Assembly (NCBI GenBank): GCA_003567115.1
Contig: PXAP01000177.1
Coordinates: 1 to 5,473, forward strand
DNA length: 5,473 nucleotides
Reading direction: 5' to 3'
Source: Bacteroidota bacterium
Lineage (GTDB): Bacteria > Bacteroidota > Bacteroidia > Bacteroidales > PUMT01
Part shown: positions 1-5,473 of the stretch, one piece after another
Numbering within the stretch: position 1 is the stretch's first letter
Layout of the letters: every line of letters starts with the position of its first letter
Notes under the pieces: generated by a model
The model's database searches: none
Told to the model about the DNA's origin: nothing
Seen by the model: the letters and a program-made list of their open reading frames with translations, nothing else
Position numbers and translations under genes: made by a program

Positions 1-810
1 AACGATTTTTCTGTAACCGCCGGCACAGGAAAGATCCTGTTTGACTGTGTATTCATGGCCATTCACGGCACTCCGGGAGAGGACGGCAAGTTGCAGGCAT
101 ACTTTGACCTGCTTCGGATTCCATATACAAGCTGCAATGTGCTCACTTCTGCCCTTACATTCAACAAATATATATGCAAGGGCTTCCTTAACAACTTCAA
201 CATACTCTCTCCCAAAGCCATGCTTGTGAGAAAAGGATATAAATTTGATGCAAAAAAAGCAGCCTCTGAAATCGGTCTGCCCTGCTTTGTAAAGCCCAAC
301 AACGGCGGCTCAAGCTTCGGAGTTACAAGGGTAACAAAGGAATCGCAGATTAAAGATGCTGTTTATAAAGCATTCGGGGAAGATGATGAGGTTATAATTG
401 AAGAATTTATAGATGGCACCGAACTTACCGGGGGAGTTATAAAAACAGCTGAAAGGGAGATTCTTCTGCCCCTTACCGAAATAGTCAGTAAAAATGAATT
501 CTTTGATTTCAACGCCAAATATAACAGGGAAGCAGATGAAATCACTCCTGCAAGGATATCAGAAAACCTTACCGGGGAGTGCCGGAAAATTTCTTCATTT
601 ATATACGATCTGCTTCACTGTCGTGGAATTGTACGGATAGACTATATCCTCAGCGGCGAGAGGTTTTTTTTCCTGGAAGTAAATACCGTTCCAGGCATGA
701 CAGATACCAGTATCATACCGCAGCAGGCAGAGGCTATGGGCCTCGATATTTCAGAACTATTTACCATGGTTATTGAAGATGCAATAGATTACTCAAAAAG
801 CCGCAGGTAA
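1..810 (+). CDS. ddl: D-alanine--D-alanine ligase (5' end cut by window)
   Basis: This cytoplasmic ATP-grasp enzyme joins two D-alanines, using ATP, to make the dipeptide that ends peptidoglycan stem peptides. The frame is open from base 1 to the TAA at 808-810, giving 269 visible residues. The family usually has about 300-340, so roughly 50-60 N-terminal residues lie outside; the ATG at 55 is internal. Visible family motifs are HGTPGEDGK (from base 64), TFNK, FVKPNNGGSSFGV (ATP-binding glycine-rich loop), IIEEFIDGTE (ATP-site acidic strand), and R-D followed by LEVNTVPGMT (metal-binding Glu/Asn and the substrate loop). The omega-loop contains Ala-Lys-Tyr (bases 514-522). Tyr there is the residue known for D-Ala-D-Ala ligases, whereas Phe marks D-Ala-D-Lac ligases, so vancomycin-type resistance is not suggested. 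No active-site residue in the visible part looks lost. It converges on the receptor gene and is not in its operon. Confidence 0.97.
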   Translation, partial: NDFSVTAGTGKILFDCVFMAIHGTPGEDGKLQAYFDLLRIPYTSCNVLTSALTFNKYICKGFLNNFNILSPKAMLVRKGYKFDAKKAASEIGLPCFVKPNNGGSSFGVTRVTKESQIKDAVYKAFGEDDEVIIEEFIDGTELTGGVIKTAEREILLPLTEIVSKNEFFDFNAKYNREADEITPARISENLTGECRKISSFIYDLLHCRGIVRIDYILSGERFFFLEVNTVPGMTDTSIIPQQAEAMGLDISELFTMVIEDAIDYSKSRR

Positions 811-986
811 TATTTCCGGTTTTGTTTCGTAATTTTATTAACCGATCCCCTTCCACTCATTACCATACTGTAATTTTTCGGGCCGGACCTTAAAATATCA
901 GTGACTGTTGCCGGTAATTTTTTATGGAAACAGGCTTAAATGAAAATGAGAGCCCTGCAAAAAGACTTATTACAGGCGCTCAGGCG

Positions 987-1018
987 ACCAATTTTACCAA
1001 CATGTTGTTCAAATTGGT
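987..1018. repeat. 32-bp near-perfect dyad symmetry
   Basis: The 32 bases are centred between 1002 and 1003, and 14 of 16 positions are complementary across the centre. The outer arms ACCAATTT and AAATTGGT match perfectly, and the centre CAACATGTTG is itself a perfect 10-bp palindrome; the only mismatches are 995/1010 and 997/1008. It lies 67 bases beyond the stop of receptor 1 and 176 beyond the stop of ddl. No T run follows on either strand, so it is not a standard intrinsic terminator. It could be an mRNA 3'-end stem or a protein-binding site. Confidence 0.75.
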
Positions 1019-1039
1019 GATTTTCTTGAATTCCGGATT

Positions 1040-1057
1040 CCGCGGAGCGGTTTTTTT
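1040..1057 (+). terminator. probable intrinsic terminator for ddl transcript
   Basis: A GC-only stem CCGC (1040-1043) and GCGG (1047-1050), with a three-base loop, is followed at once by seven T (1051-1057), the standard order for a plus-strand intrinsic terminator. The stem is only 4 bp, so strength is uncertain. It lies about 230 bases beyond the ddl stop and would keep ddl transcription from running antisense into receptor 1. Confidence 0.5.
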
Positions 1058-1076
1058 CAGGATTGTCCTGAAAAAA
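1052..1076. repeat. 11-bp perfect stem with 3-base loop next to receptor 1 stop
   Basis: TTTTTTCAGGA (1052-1062) and TCCTGAAAAAA (1066-1076) are exact reverse complements separated by TTG. It starts 9 bases past the receptor 1 stop codon on the minus strand. On both strands the T run is on the 5' side and the A run on the 3' side, opposite to a normal intrinsic terminator, so an RNA 3'-end stabilising stem is more likely. Its left arm uses the T run of the plus-strand terminator just before it. Confidence 0.7.
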
Positions 1077-1085
1077 TGCATAACT

Positions 1086-3314
1086 TCAGAAAAACCAGCG
1101 GTATGAAAGGCTGAGGTTCCTGCCCGGCATGGGATAATTCCTTTCCTCCACTCTTGTAAGATGATCACGGTATTTTTTATCCAGAAGGTTATCAACCCTG
1201 CAAATAATAACATGACGCCCCCTGCTGTTAAGCCGGTAGCCGGCATTAAAATTTATCAGTGTATAACCTGATGTTACATCCTCTTCAGGTGCTATGTTAT
1301 TTTGAGAGGCAACAGACCTTAATCGTGAACCTATCCACCCTCTTCCGTAATCATATTCAAGCCTTGCTGAAAACCTTAATGGAGGCATGAAAGGAAGAAA
1401 TTCATTTTCCGGTGAGAGGCGCCGGCCTGAAACATAATCAATGCCAAGATCAGCTTTAAATCCTTCCAGTATTACCCATCCTAATGAGGCTTCACCGCCG
1501 TAAAGCCTGGCCTTGTCCCCCTGGTATTCAACCACGGGCAACCCGGAATCAGAGTCGGTCTCTCCGGTAAGCTGCATTATTATATAATTACTGAATGAGT
1601 TGACAAATCCGGCAATTTCTGCTTGCAGGAAACCATTTGACCACCGGGCAAACAAATCACTACCATAACCGATTTCATCTCCCAGGTTAACATTACCGAT
1701 CTCATACAGGCCTGCACACAGGTGAGGCCCGTGGGCAAAGAGTTCTTCAAGCATCGGGTACCTGTGTGACCGGGCAAACTGAGCGCCAACCTCCAGGCCA
1801 TCTGCAGGCCTGTAATTAAGTCCCGCAGAACCGGCATAAACAAAAGCATCTCTGCTTTGGCTCATACCGGAGAACTCATTTGGCAGAGCTGTTGCCCTCA
1901 TAAAATCCAGTCTCCCGCCAAACTGGAAACGTAATCGTGGTGCAACAGGTATTTCCTGAAAAGTGAACAATCCGAAATTAATTCTGTTTTCATTGGGAGT
2001 AAATGCATCATCACCGCTTACATCAAGCTTTCGCCTGTATATATTCAGTCCTAATGCCCCACGGTCAAAGATGCCGGCAGGTCGGTGCTGCATGGTAAGG
2101 GTAGAGCTGACATTTAACTTGTTGAACTCAATTTCCAGGTCCTCTTCCGGTATTCCATCTTCAAATTCCATTTCTATTTCCTGTTGAATGAAACGGGAGG
2201 CATGCATTCTCATCTGTGCCTTATCGAAGAAATCATTTACCCTGAAATGCATCCTTCCCTGCATCATCTGCTGCCGGATCCGGACTTCAACATTTTCATC
2301 AGGATCATCGAGATGCTCGGGAATGCCATAATGTTGCTTTCCAAGTGACAGGTTAAATCCTCCGTCTACTTTGTCATGTTTGAAACCCAGTCCAAGGGAG
2401 CCATCGTAATTTTCCGAATATGTACCGGGAATAATTCCCTCGGGAGTTCTTACATCACCTGACTTGCGATATCCGAAACGGCCGGTTGCTGCCAGGTTTT
2501 CATTTCCCCATGAATAACGGCCAAATCCCGCTCCCATATTATTCATGGTAGCTCCGTGGACAGAAACAACACCGGAGGAACCAGGATCCCACTCTTCGGG
2601 AATATCGGAAGTCATCAGATTTATAACACCACCTATGGCGCCTGATCCGTAAAGCAGGCTGGCGGGACCACGAACCACCTCAACCCGGTTTGCAGAAAGA
2701 GGGTCAAGTGATACAGCATGTCCGGAGGATGTCTCGGAAACATCGCCCATCCGCTCACCATTTTGCAGAATAAGTATCCGGTCACCTCCCAGGCCCCGAA
2801 TCACGGGACGACTCGGTGTGGGGCCCATTGATCTCATGGCAATCCCTGGCTCTCCGTCCAGCATCTCGCCAAAAGAGACCTCCGATCTTCGTTGTAAGTT
2901 CTCGCCGACAAAAACATTATCCGGCTGATACCTGAATCCCCTTGCCGTAGGAGAAGAAGTAATCACTATCTCATCAAGATCAATCCCCTGATACTCCACC
3001 TCCAGGTTAATCTCAAGGGTTTGTCCCGCCTTAATTTCAAATTCAAATTTTTCAGTCACATAACCCATTCCTTTTACTACCAGGGTATGCTCACCTTCAG
3101 GAAGATTGGTCAGCATATAATGCCCCGATGCATCTGTAACTGCACCTATCCGGGTACCTTCAATTATAACATTGATAAAGGGGATGTGTTCGCCGTCTTC
3201 AGCAGATAAAACATGCCCGAACACATTTGCATCGGTATCAATTTCATCTGATATATGTCCCGAAATACTAAAAGGGAAATATAATATAAGTGTTAATATA
3301 ATTAAAAACCGCAC
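1086..3314 (-). CDS. ZnuD-like TonB-dependent outer-membrane receptor (receptor 1)
   Basis: This is a 742-residue outer-membrane receptor that would import a ligand using TonB/ExbBD energy. Residues 1-19 are a signal peptide (Arg-2, then a hydrophobic core ending SISG). Residues about 31-107 form a carboxypeptidase-regulatory-like beta domain typical of Bacteroidota receptors. IDLDEIVIT (111-119) is a TonB-box-like segment. The plug spans about 128-239, with PVIRGLGGDRILILQNGERMGD and VEVVRGPASLLYGSGAIGGVINL as its split hallmark stretches, and the barrel runs from about 240 to the terminal Phe-Phe. ZnuD-type features are plug GHAVSLDPL (H199), YGIPEH, EELFAHGPH (H528, H531) followed by YEIGN, NYIIMQ, and DNLLDKKYRDH near the end. 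ZnuD takes up zinc; specificity here is inferred. The start is GTG; no in-frame ATG exists between the upstream stop (3369-3371) and this codon. It lies 131 bases after the His-rich gene and is probably co-transcribed with it. Confidence 0.95.
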   Translation of the reverse strand: MRFLIILTLILYFPFSISGHISDEIDTDANVFGHVLSAEDGEHIPFINVIIEGTRIGAVTDASGHYMLTNLPEGEHTLVVKGMGYVTEKFEFEIKAGQTLEINLEVEYQGIDLDEIVITSSPTARGFRYQPDNVFVGENLQRRSEVSFGEMLDGEPGIAMRSMGPTPSRPVIRGLGGDRILILQNGERMGDVSETSSGHAVSLDPLSANRVEVVRGPASLLYGSGAIGGVINLMTSDIPEEWDPGSSGVVSVHGATMNNMGAGFGRYSWGNENLAATGRFGYRKSGDVRTPEGIIPGTYSENYDGSLGLGFKHDKVDGGFNLSLGKQHYGIPEHLDDPDENVEVRIRQQMMQGRMHFRVNDFFDKAQMRMHASRFIQQEIEMEFEDGIPEEDLEIEFNKLNVSSTLTMQHRPAGIFDRGALGLNIYRRKLDVSGDDAFTPNENRINFGLFTFQEIPVAPRLRFQFGGRLDFMRATALPNEFSGMSQSRDAFVYAGSAGLNYRPADGLEVGAQFARSHRYPMLEELFAHGPHLCAGLYEIGNVNLGDEIGYGSDLFARWSNGFLQAEIAGFVNSFSNYIIMQLTGETDSDSGLPVVEYQGDKARLYGGEASLGWVILEGFKADLGIDYVSGRRLSPENEFLPFMPPLRFSARLEYDYGRGWIGSRLRSVASQNNIAPEEDVTSGYTLINFNAGYRLNSRGRHVIICRVDNLLDKKYRDHLTRVEERNYPMPGRNLSLSYRWFF

Positions 3315-3445
3315 TCTCTTATAATATTTATGGTTAATGTCTTTATTTATCGGGCTGCAGGTACAGGGTCAGATCGGTTTACACGGAGTTGCCGGTTTCG
3401 GGATTATACATGCAGGGAAGTCTTCTGTTAAGAAAAAAGACCTTA

Positions 3446-3817
3446 CTAAAGGACAGAGGGTGCAGGAGGTGCTCTAAGCTGATTATAAAAGACTTTGTTT
3501 TTGCATATTTTTATTTGCGATCGAAAAACGCACAGGTCAGGTTCTTCAGGACGGTAAACTGTCAGAAACAGAGGGAAAAGCATTATAAAAACCGGAGAAT
3601 CGGTTATCAGTGTAAACAGCAGAAGCTCACTTTTTGTATGCTGATGACCTTCGCCGGTACCGGGATTATTGCAGCACGCTTTAAAAGGATGGGCATGTTC
3701 GATCCTCATGCCGTTGGGCAGGATATGCTCATGCCGGAATGCCGCATTATTCAACAATACCAGGAATACCGGCAATATCAATAATAAAATGATCCCTTTT
3801 CTGAATAAATTATGCAA
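3446..3817 (-). CDS. small membrane-anchored His-x-His protein
   Basis: This 123-residue protein is not assigned to a named family. A hydrophobic segment at residues 9-22 looks like a signal anchor, and a second lies at about 66-87. Between them is a polar stretch with three His-x-His pairs: H29/H31, H41/H43 inside LPNGMRIEHAHPF, and H58/H60; Cys-48 and Cys-49 lie between the second and third pairs. The C-terminus has an RAPP motif (115-118). I recall small Bacteroidota proteins of this shape beside TonB receptors, and the RAPP end also recalls DUF2946-like proteins; both are from memory. A metal-binding envelope role is inferred. The annotated start is TTG at 3817. The frame is open further to an in-frame TAA (3833-3835), and reading from ATC at 3830-3832 gives I-K-K-N-I-L, which resembles a normal MKKN start. 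The stop is TAG. Receptor 1 follows 131 bases downstream on the same strand. Confidence 0.8.
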   Translation of the reverse strand: MHNLFRKGIILLLILPVFLVLLNNAAFRHEHILPNGMRIEHAHPFKACCNNPGTGEGHQHTKSELLLFTLITDSPVFIMLFPLFLTVYRPEEPDLCVFRSQIKICKNKVFYNQLRAPPAPSVL

Positions 3818-3858
3818 GATATTTTTCTTGATTTATAACTTAATGATCAATGATGGTT

Positions 3859-3888
3859 GCAAATATACATGAAAATTTTTTCAGCCAA
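3859..3888 (-). promoter_or_regulatory. Bacteroidota-type promoter for the His-rich gene and receptor 1
   Basis: On the minus strand the -7 element TATATTTGC (3867-3859) matches the Bacteroidota consensus TAnnTTTG. A TTG (3888-3886), preceded by A, sits 18 bases upstream as the -33 element. Transcription would begin around 3853, leaving an untranslated leader of about 20-35 bases before the small gene. No comparable promoter was found in the 131 bases before receptor 1, which fits one transcript for both genes. Confidence 0.65.
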
Positions 3889-3920
3889 TTTACTCACAGA
3901 CGGATGAAAAAATTTTTATG
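3868..3920. repeat. 16-bp inverted repeat overlapping the promoter (operator candidate)
   Basis: CATGAAAATTTTTTCA (3868-3883) and TGAAAAAATTTTTATG (3905-3920) pair at 15 of 16 positions, with a 21-base loop. The left arm falls inside the spacer between the -33 and -7 elements, and the -33 TTG lies in the loop, so a protein bound here would block RNA polymerase. A metal-responsive repressor such as a Fur/Zur-family protein is a possibility, but no known operator consensus was recognised. AT-rich DNA makes some pairing likely by chance. Confidence 0.6.
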
Positions 3921-3934
3921 TTAAAGCGAAGCGG

Positions 3935-4004
3935 TTCATCCTGTAAGTCAAAATTTTGTATTTTTTAAAACAAAATTTTGACTTCTTGTTTTTTACAGGA
4001 TAAA
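3935..4004. repeat. large nested AT-rich inverted repeat
   Basis: The inner arms AAGTCAAAATTTTG (3945-3958) and CAAAATTTTGACTT (3971-3984) are a perfect 14-bp inverted repeat with a 12-base loop. Outer arms ATCCTGT (3938-3944) and ACAGGAT (3995-4001) add 7 bp, with a one-sided bulge of 10 bases (3985-3994). The inner CAAAATTTTG is self-complementary, so each arm can also fold alone. It looks like an intergenic palindromic repeat or the remnant of a small mobile repeat; no coding content or target-site duplication was recognised. Confidence 0.75.
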
Positions 4005-4099
4005 TATAATTCAAGAATTTCAGACTGACAATACCAGAAACGCGGTATTTTCAAAATAATTACCGGGAGAGAGTATGTGCAGGTTTGCCGGACTGAAGG

Positions 4100-4139
4100 A
4101 AAAATATGCAGGGTTATGCCTGCATGTAAACAACCCTGC
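4100..4139 (-). terminator. likely intrinsic terminator after receptor 2
   Basis: On the minus strand GCAGGGTT (4139-4132) pairs with AACCCTGC (4115-4108) to give an 8-bp stem with a 16-base loop, followed by ATATTTTTCC, a short T-rich tail. It starts 73 bases past the receptor 2 stop. It would separate receptor 2 from the promoter of the His-rich gene. The same strand segment can instead pair with 4148-4154, so folding is ambiguous. Confidence 0.45.
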
Positions 4140-4154
4140 GCCAGGAACGCAGGG
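4134..4154. repeat. 7-bp GC-rich hairpin competing with the terminator stem
   Basis: CCCTGCG (4134-4140) and CGCAGGG (4148-4154) form a perfect 7-bp stem with a 7-base loop. It shares bases 4134-4139 with the adjacent terminator stem, so only one of the two can form. On the plus strand it is followed by CTTTTG, and on the minus strand it lies between the receptor 2 stop and the terminator. Confidence 0.6.
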
Positions 4155-4211
4155 CTTTTGATTACGGAATTTTTATTTTTTTCCGTTTGCGCAATTCATC
4201 CCTGCGGTTCT

Positions 4212-5473
4212 TTAAAAGAACAATCGATAGGCCAGGCTGAAATTCCTGCCGGGCATGGGAAAGTTCCTCTCTCTTACCCTGGAGAGATGATCACGATAAC
4301 TTTGATCAAGCAGGTTGTCTATCCGGAAAATAATCATATGGTTCCCCGGCGAGGTCAGCCTGTAACCGGCCGAAAATCCCAGTAAAGTATATCCTTCCGT
4401 AACCTCCTCCCGGGGGGCAACCCTGTTTTGCCGGGAAGCAAAAACCATGTTACCTCCAATCCATCCTGAGCCATAATCATACTCAAGGTCGGCCATAAAC
4501 CTGAAAGGCGGTATAAAAGGCAAATGTTCTGTTCCATTTTCAAACCTGCGGCCATCAACATAATCGGCACCAAAACCTATTTCCAGATTTTCATGCAATT
4601 TAACCGCTGCCGACAGTTCTCCGCCCATAAGCCGGGCTTCATCACCCAGATATCTGAAAACTGGAAATCCTGAAGCCGGATCTGTCTCCCCGGTGGCCTC
4701 AAAAATTATATAATTACGGAAATAGTTGACAAATCCGGCTATTTCAAACTCAACAACAGCGTTATTCCACCTTACAAAAAGATCAGCTCCCTGTCCGATC
4801 TCATCCTTTATGTCACTGTCACCAATCTCGTAAACCCCTGCACCAATATGAGGGCCGTCAGCGTGCAGTTCCTCTACAGAGGGGTTACGGTGCGAACGGG
4901 AAAACTGTCCACCGATCTCTAACCCCTCAACAGGCCTTTGGTTAAAGCCGATTGACCCTGTATAATTAAAGGCATTTCTTTTAGCGTTTATATCAGGGAA
5001 AAAATGATTAGACAAAGCTCCGGTATGCTGAAAATCCAGCCGGAGTCCGGCCTGCAGCCTCATTTTATCAGACAGGGGGATTTCCTGGAAGGTGAATATC
5101 CCGAGGTTCATCCTAATTTCGCCCGGGGTGTATGCTTCGTCACCACCGACATCAAGCCTGTGTCCGTGAAGGTTAAGCCCGATTGCCCCCCGGTCAAAAA
5201 ATTCATATGGTTTATGCTGCATTGTAAGTGTTGAGCTGAATGCATACTTATCATATTCAAGTTCCACATCCTCATCAAGCACACCGTCTTCCCACTCATA
5301 TTCAATTTCCTGCTGGAACATATGACTGGCATTGAACCGCATATTTCCGCGATCCATAAACCCGCTGTTTTCAAAATTGATCCTGCCCTGGAATGCCTGC
5401 CTCTGCATCCTTATTTCCACTCCCTGATCAGGATCGTCAATATTCTCAGGTATCTCAAAATTCTGATCTGCCA
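4212..5473 (-). CDS. ZnuD-like TonB-dependent receptor (receptor 2, N-terminus outside window)
   Basis: This is the C-terminal 419 residues of an outer-membrane barrel paralogous to receptor 1. The frame is open to the window edge, so the GTG at 5420 is internal. The first visible residues, ADQNFEIPENIDDPDQG, align with receptor 1 residue 325 onward, implying that about 320 residues (signal peptide, regulatory domain, plug, first strands) lie beyond the edge. Aligned landmarks include SSTLTMQHKP, DRGAIGLNL, FTFQEIP, SRSHRNPSVEELHADGPH, GAGVYEIGD, FVNYFRNYIIF, DYVDGRR, LEYDYGSGWIGG, DNLLDQSYRDHLSRVRERN and PMPGRN. By eye just over half the residues match receptor 1, with almost no length difference. 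It ends with TAA and the terminal Phe-Phe expected of an outer-membrane barrel. Ligand is inferred to be a metal, probably zinc, from ZnuD resemblance. It lies upstream of the His-rich gene on the same strand, but a likely terminator and a promoter separate them. Confidence 0.94.
   Translation of the reverse strand, partial: ADQNFEIPENIDDPDQGVEIRMQRQAFQGRINFENSGFMDRGNMRFNASHMFQQEIEYEWEDGVLDEDVELEYDKYAFSSTLTMQHKPYEFFDRGAIGLNLHGHRLDVGGDEAYTPGEIRMNLGIFTFQEIPLSDKMRLQAGLRLDFQHTGALSNHFFPDINAKRNAFNYTGSIGFNQRPVEGLEIGGQFSRSHRNPSVEELHADGPHIGAGVYEIGDSDIKDEIGQGADLFVRWNNAVVEFEIAGFVNYFRNYIIFEATGETDPASGFPVFRYLGDEARLMGGELSAAVKLHENLEIGFGADYVDGRRFENGTEHLPFIPPFRFMADLEYDYGSGWIGGNMVFASRQNRVAPREEVTEGYTLLGFSAGYRLTSPGNHMIIFRIDNLLDQSYRDHLSRVRERNFPMPGRNFSLAYRLFF

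Larger units (their letters stand above)
811..1085. other. non-coding gap between convergent genes
   Basis: This 275-base gap separates the end of ddl from the end of receptor 1. Short open frames here have no recognisable protein features. The right half holds three secondary-structure elements, annotated separately: a 32-bp dyad, a GC hairpin followed by seven T, and an 11-bp perfect stem. The left half has only a weak hairpin, ATTAC/GTAAT at 859-874, followed by a T run; it could be a poor terminator immediately after ddl. Confidence 0.7.
3833..4211. other. non-coding region between receptor 2 and the His-rich gene
   Basis: This stretch of about 380 AT-rich bases has no convincing gene on either strand. 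It holds, from right to left in the direction of minus-strand transcription, hairpins just after receptor 2 including a likely terminator, a weak 6-bp stem AATACC/GGTATT (4030-4049), a large AT-rich nested hairpin (3935-4004), the promoter-overlapping inverted repeat, and the promoter of the His-rich gene. Confidence 0.75.

Noticed and set aside
514..522. D-Ala-D-Lac ligase (vancomycin resistance) variant
   Set aside because: The omega-loop reads Ala-Lys-Tyr, as in ordinary D-Ala-D-Ala ligases, not the Phe form.
987..1018. XerCD dif site or parS site
   Set aside because: The dyad does not match the dif core or the parS consensus that I know, so it is kept only as an unexplained dyad.
1052..1076. 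canonical bidirectional terminator between ddl and receptor 1
   Set aside because: The T run precedes the stem and the A run follows it on both strands, the reverse of an intrinsic terminator.
924..1106. 60-residue plus-strand open frame in the convergent gap
   Set aside because: It runs through the dyad, the terminator and the 11-bp stem and into the receptor 1 stop; composition explains it better than coding.
3389..3784. 131-residue plus-strand open frame opposite the His-rich gene
   Set aside because: It is antisense to the small gene and lacks any recognisable motif, while the minus-strand frame has a signal anchor, His-x-His motifs and a promoter.
3868..4004. CRISPR array
   Set aside because: The repeats are inverted and present as single pairs; there are no regularly spaced direct repeats with unique spacers.
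4077..4385. 102-residue plus-strand open frame over the end of receptor 2
   Set aside because: It overlaps the conserved C-terminus of receptor 2 in antisense and runs through the hairpin region; no protein features were seen.
5004..5234. short open frames on either strand within receptor 2 and receptor 1
   Set aside because: All lie in other frames of clearly conserved receptor sequence.

Overview
The window looks like a chromosomal fragment of a member of the Bacteroidota, probably a Bacteroidales-like lineage. Three things point there. Both outer-membrane receptors are of the TonB-dependent type, and the complete one carries a carboxypeptidase-regulatory-like domain before its plug. The one clear promoter has the Bacteroidota -33/-7 form (TTG, 18-base spacer, TATATTTGC). 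The D-Ala-D-Ala ligase has the Bacteroidota-like TFNK and HGTPGEDG sequence. Strong Shine-Dalgarno sequences are absent.

Layout from left to right. Positions 1-810 (+) hold the 3' part of ddl, a cell-wall precursor ligase cut by the window edge. Positions 811-1085 form a non-coding gap between convergent genes. It has a short plus-strand terminator, a 32-bp dyad and an 11-bp perfect stem. Positions 3314-1086 (-) hold a complete 742-residue TonB-dependent receptor (receptor 1) resembling the zinc receptor ZnuD. Positions 3817-3446 (-) hold a small membrane-anchored protein with three His-x-His motifs, just upstream of receptor 1 on the same strand. Positions 3833-4211 are a non-coding stretch with a Bacteroidota promoter, an inverted repeat wrapped around that promoter, a large AT-rich hairpin, and a likely terminator for the gene to the right. 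Positions 5473-4212 (-) hold the C-terminal 419 residues of a second, paralogous receptor whose start lies outside the window.

Minus-strand transcription therefore runs receptor 2, terminator, promoter, His-rich small protein, receptor 1. The most economical reading is a metal-acquisition locus, zinc or another transition metal. Two diverged receptor copies would take metal across the outer membrane with TonB energy, and a small His-rich envelope protein would bind or hand over metal. Metal identity is inferred from resemblance to ZnuD and from the histidine motifs; nothing in the window proves it. The ddl gene is an unrelated neighbour on the other strand.

The points most worth checking are the His-x-His protein with its missing ATG start, the inverted repeat over its promoter, and the divergence between the two receptors. 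No RNA genes, insertion sequences, CRISPR arrays or prophage genes were seen.
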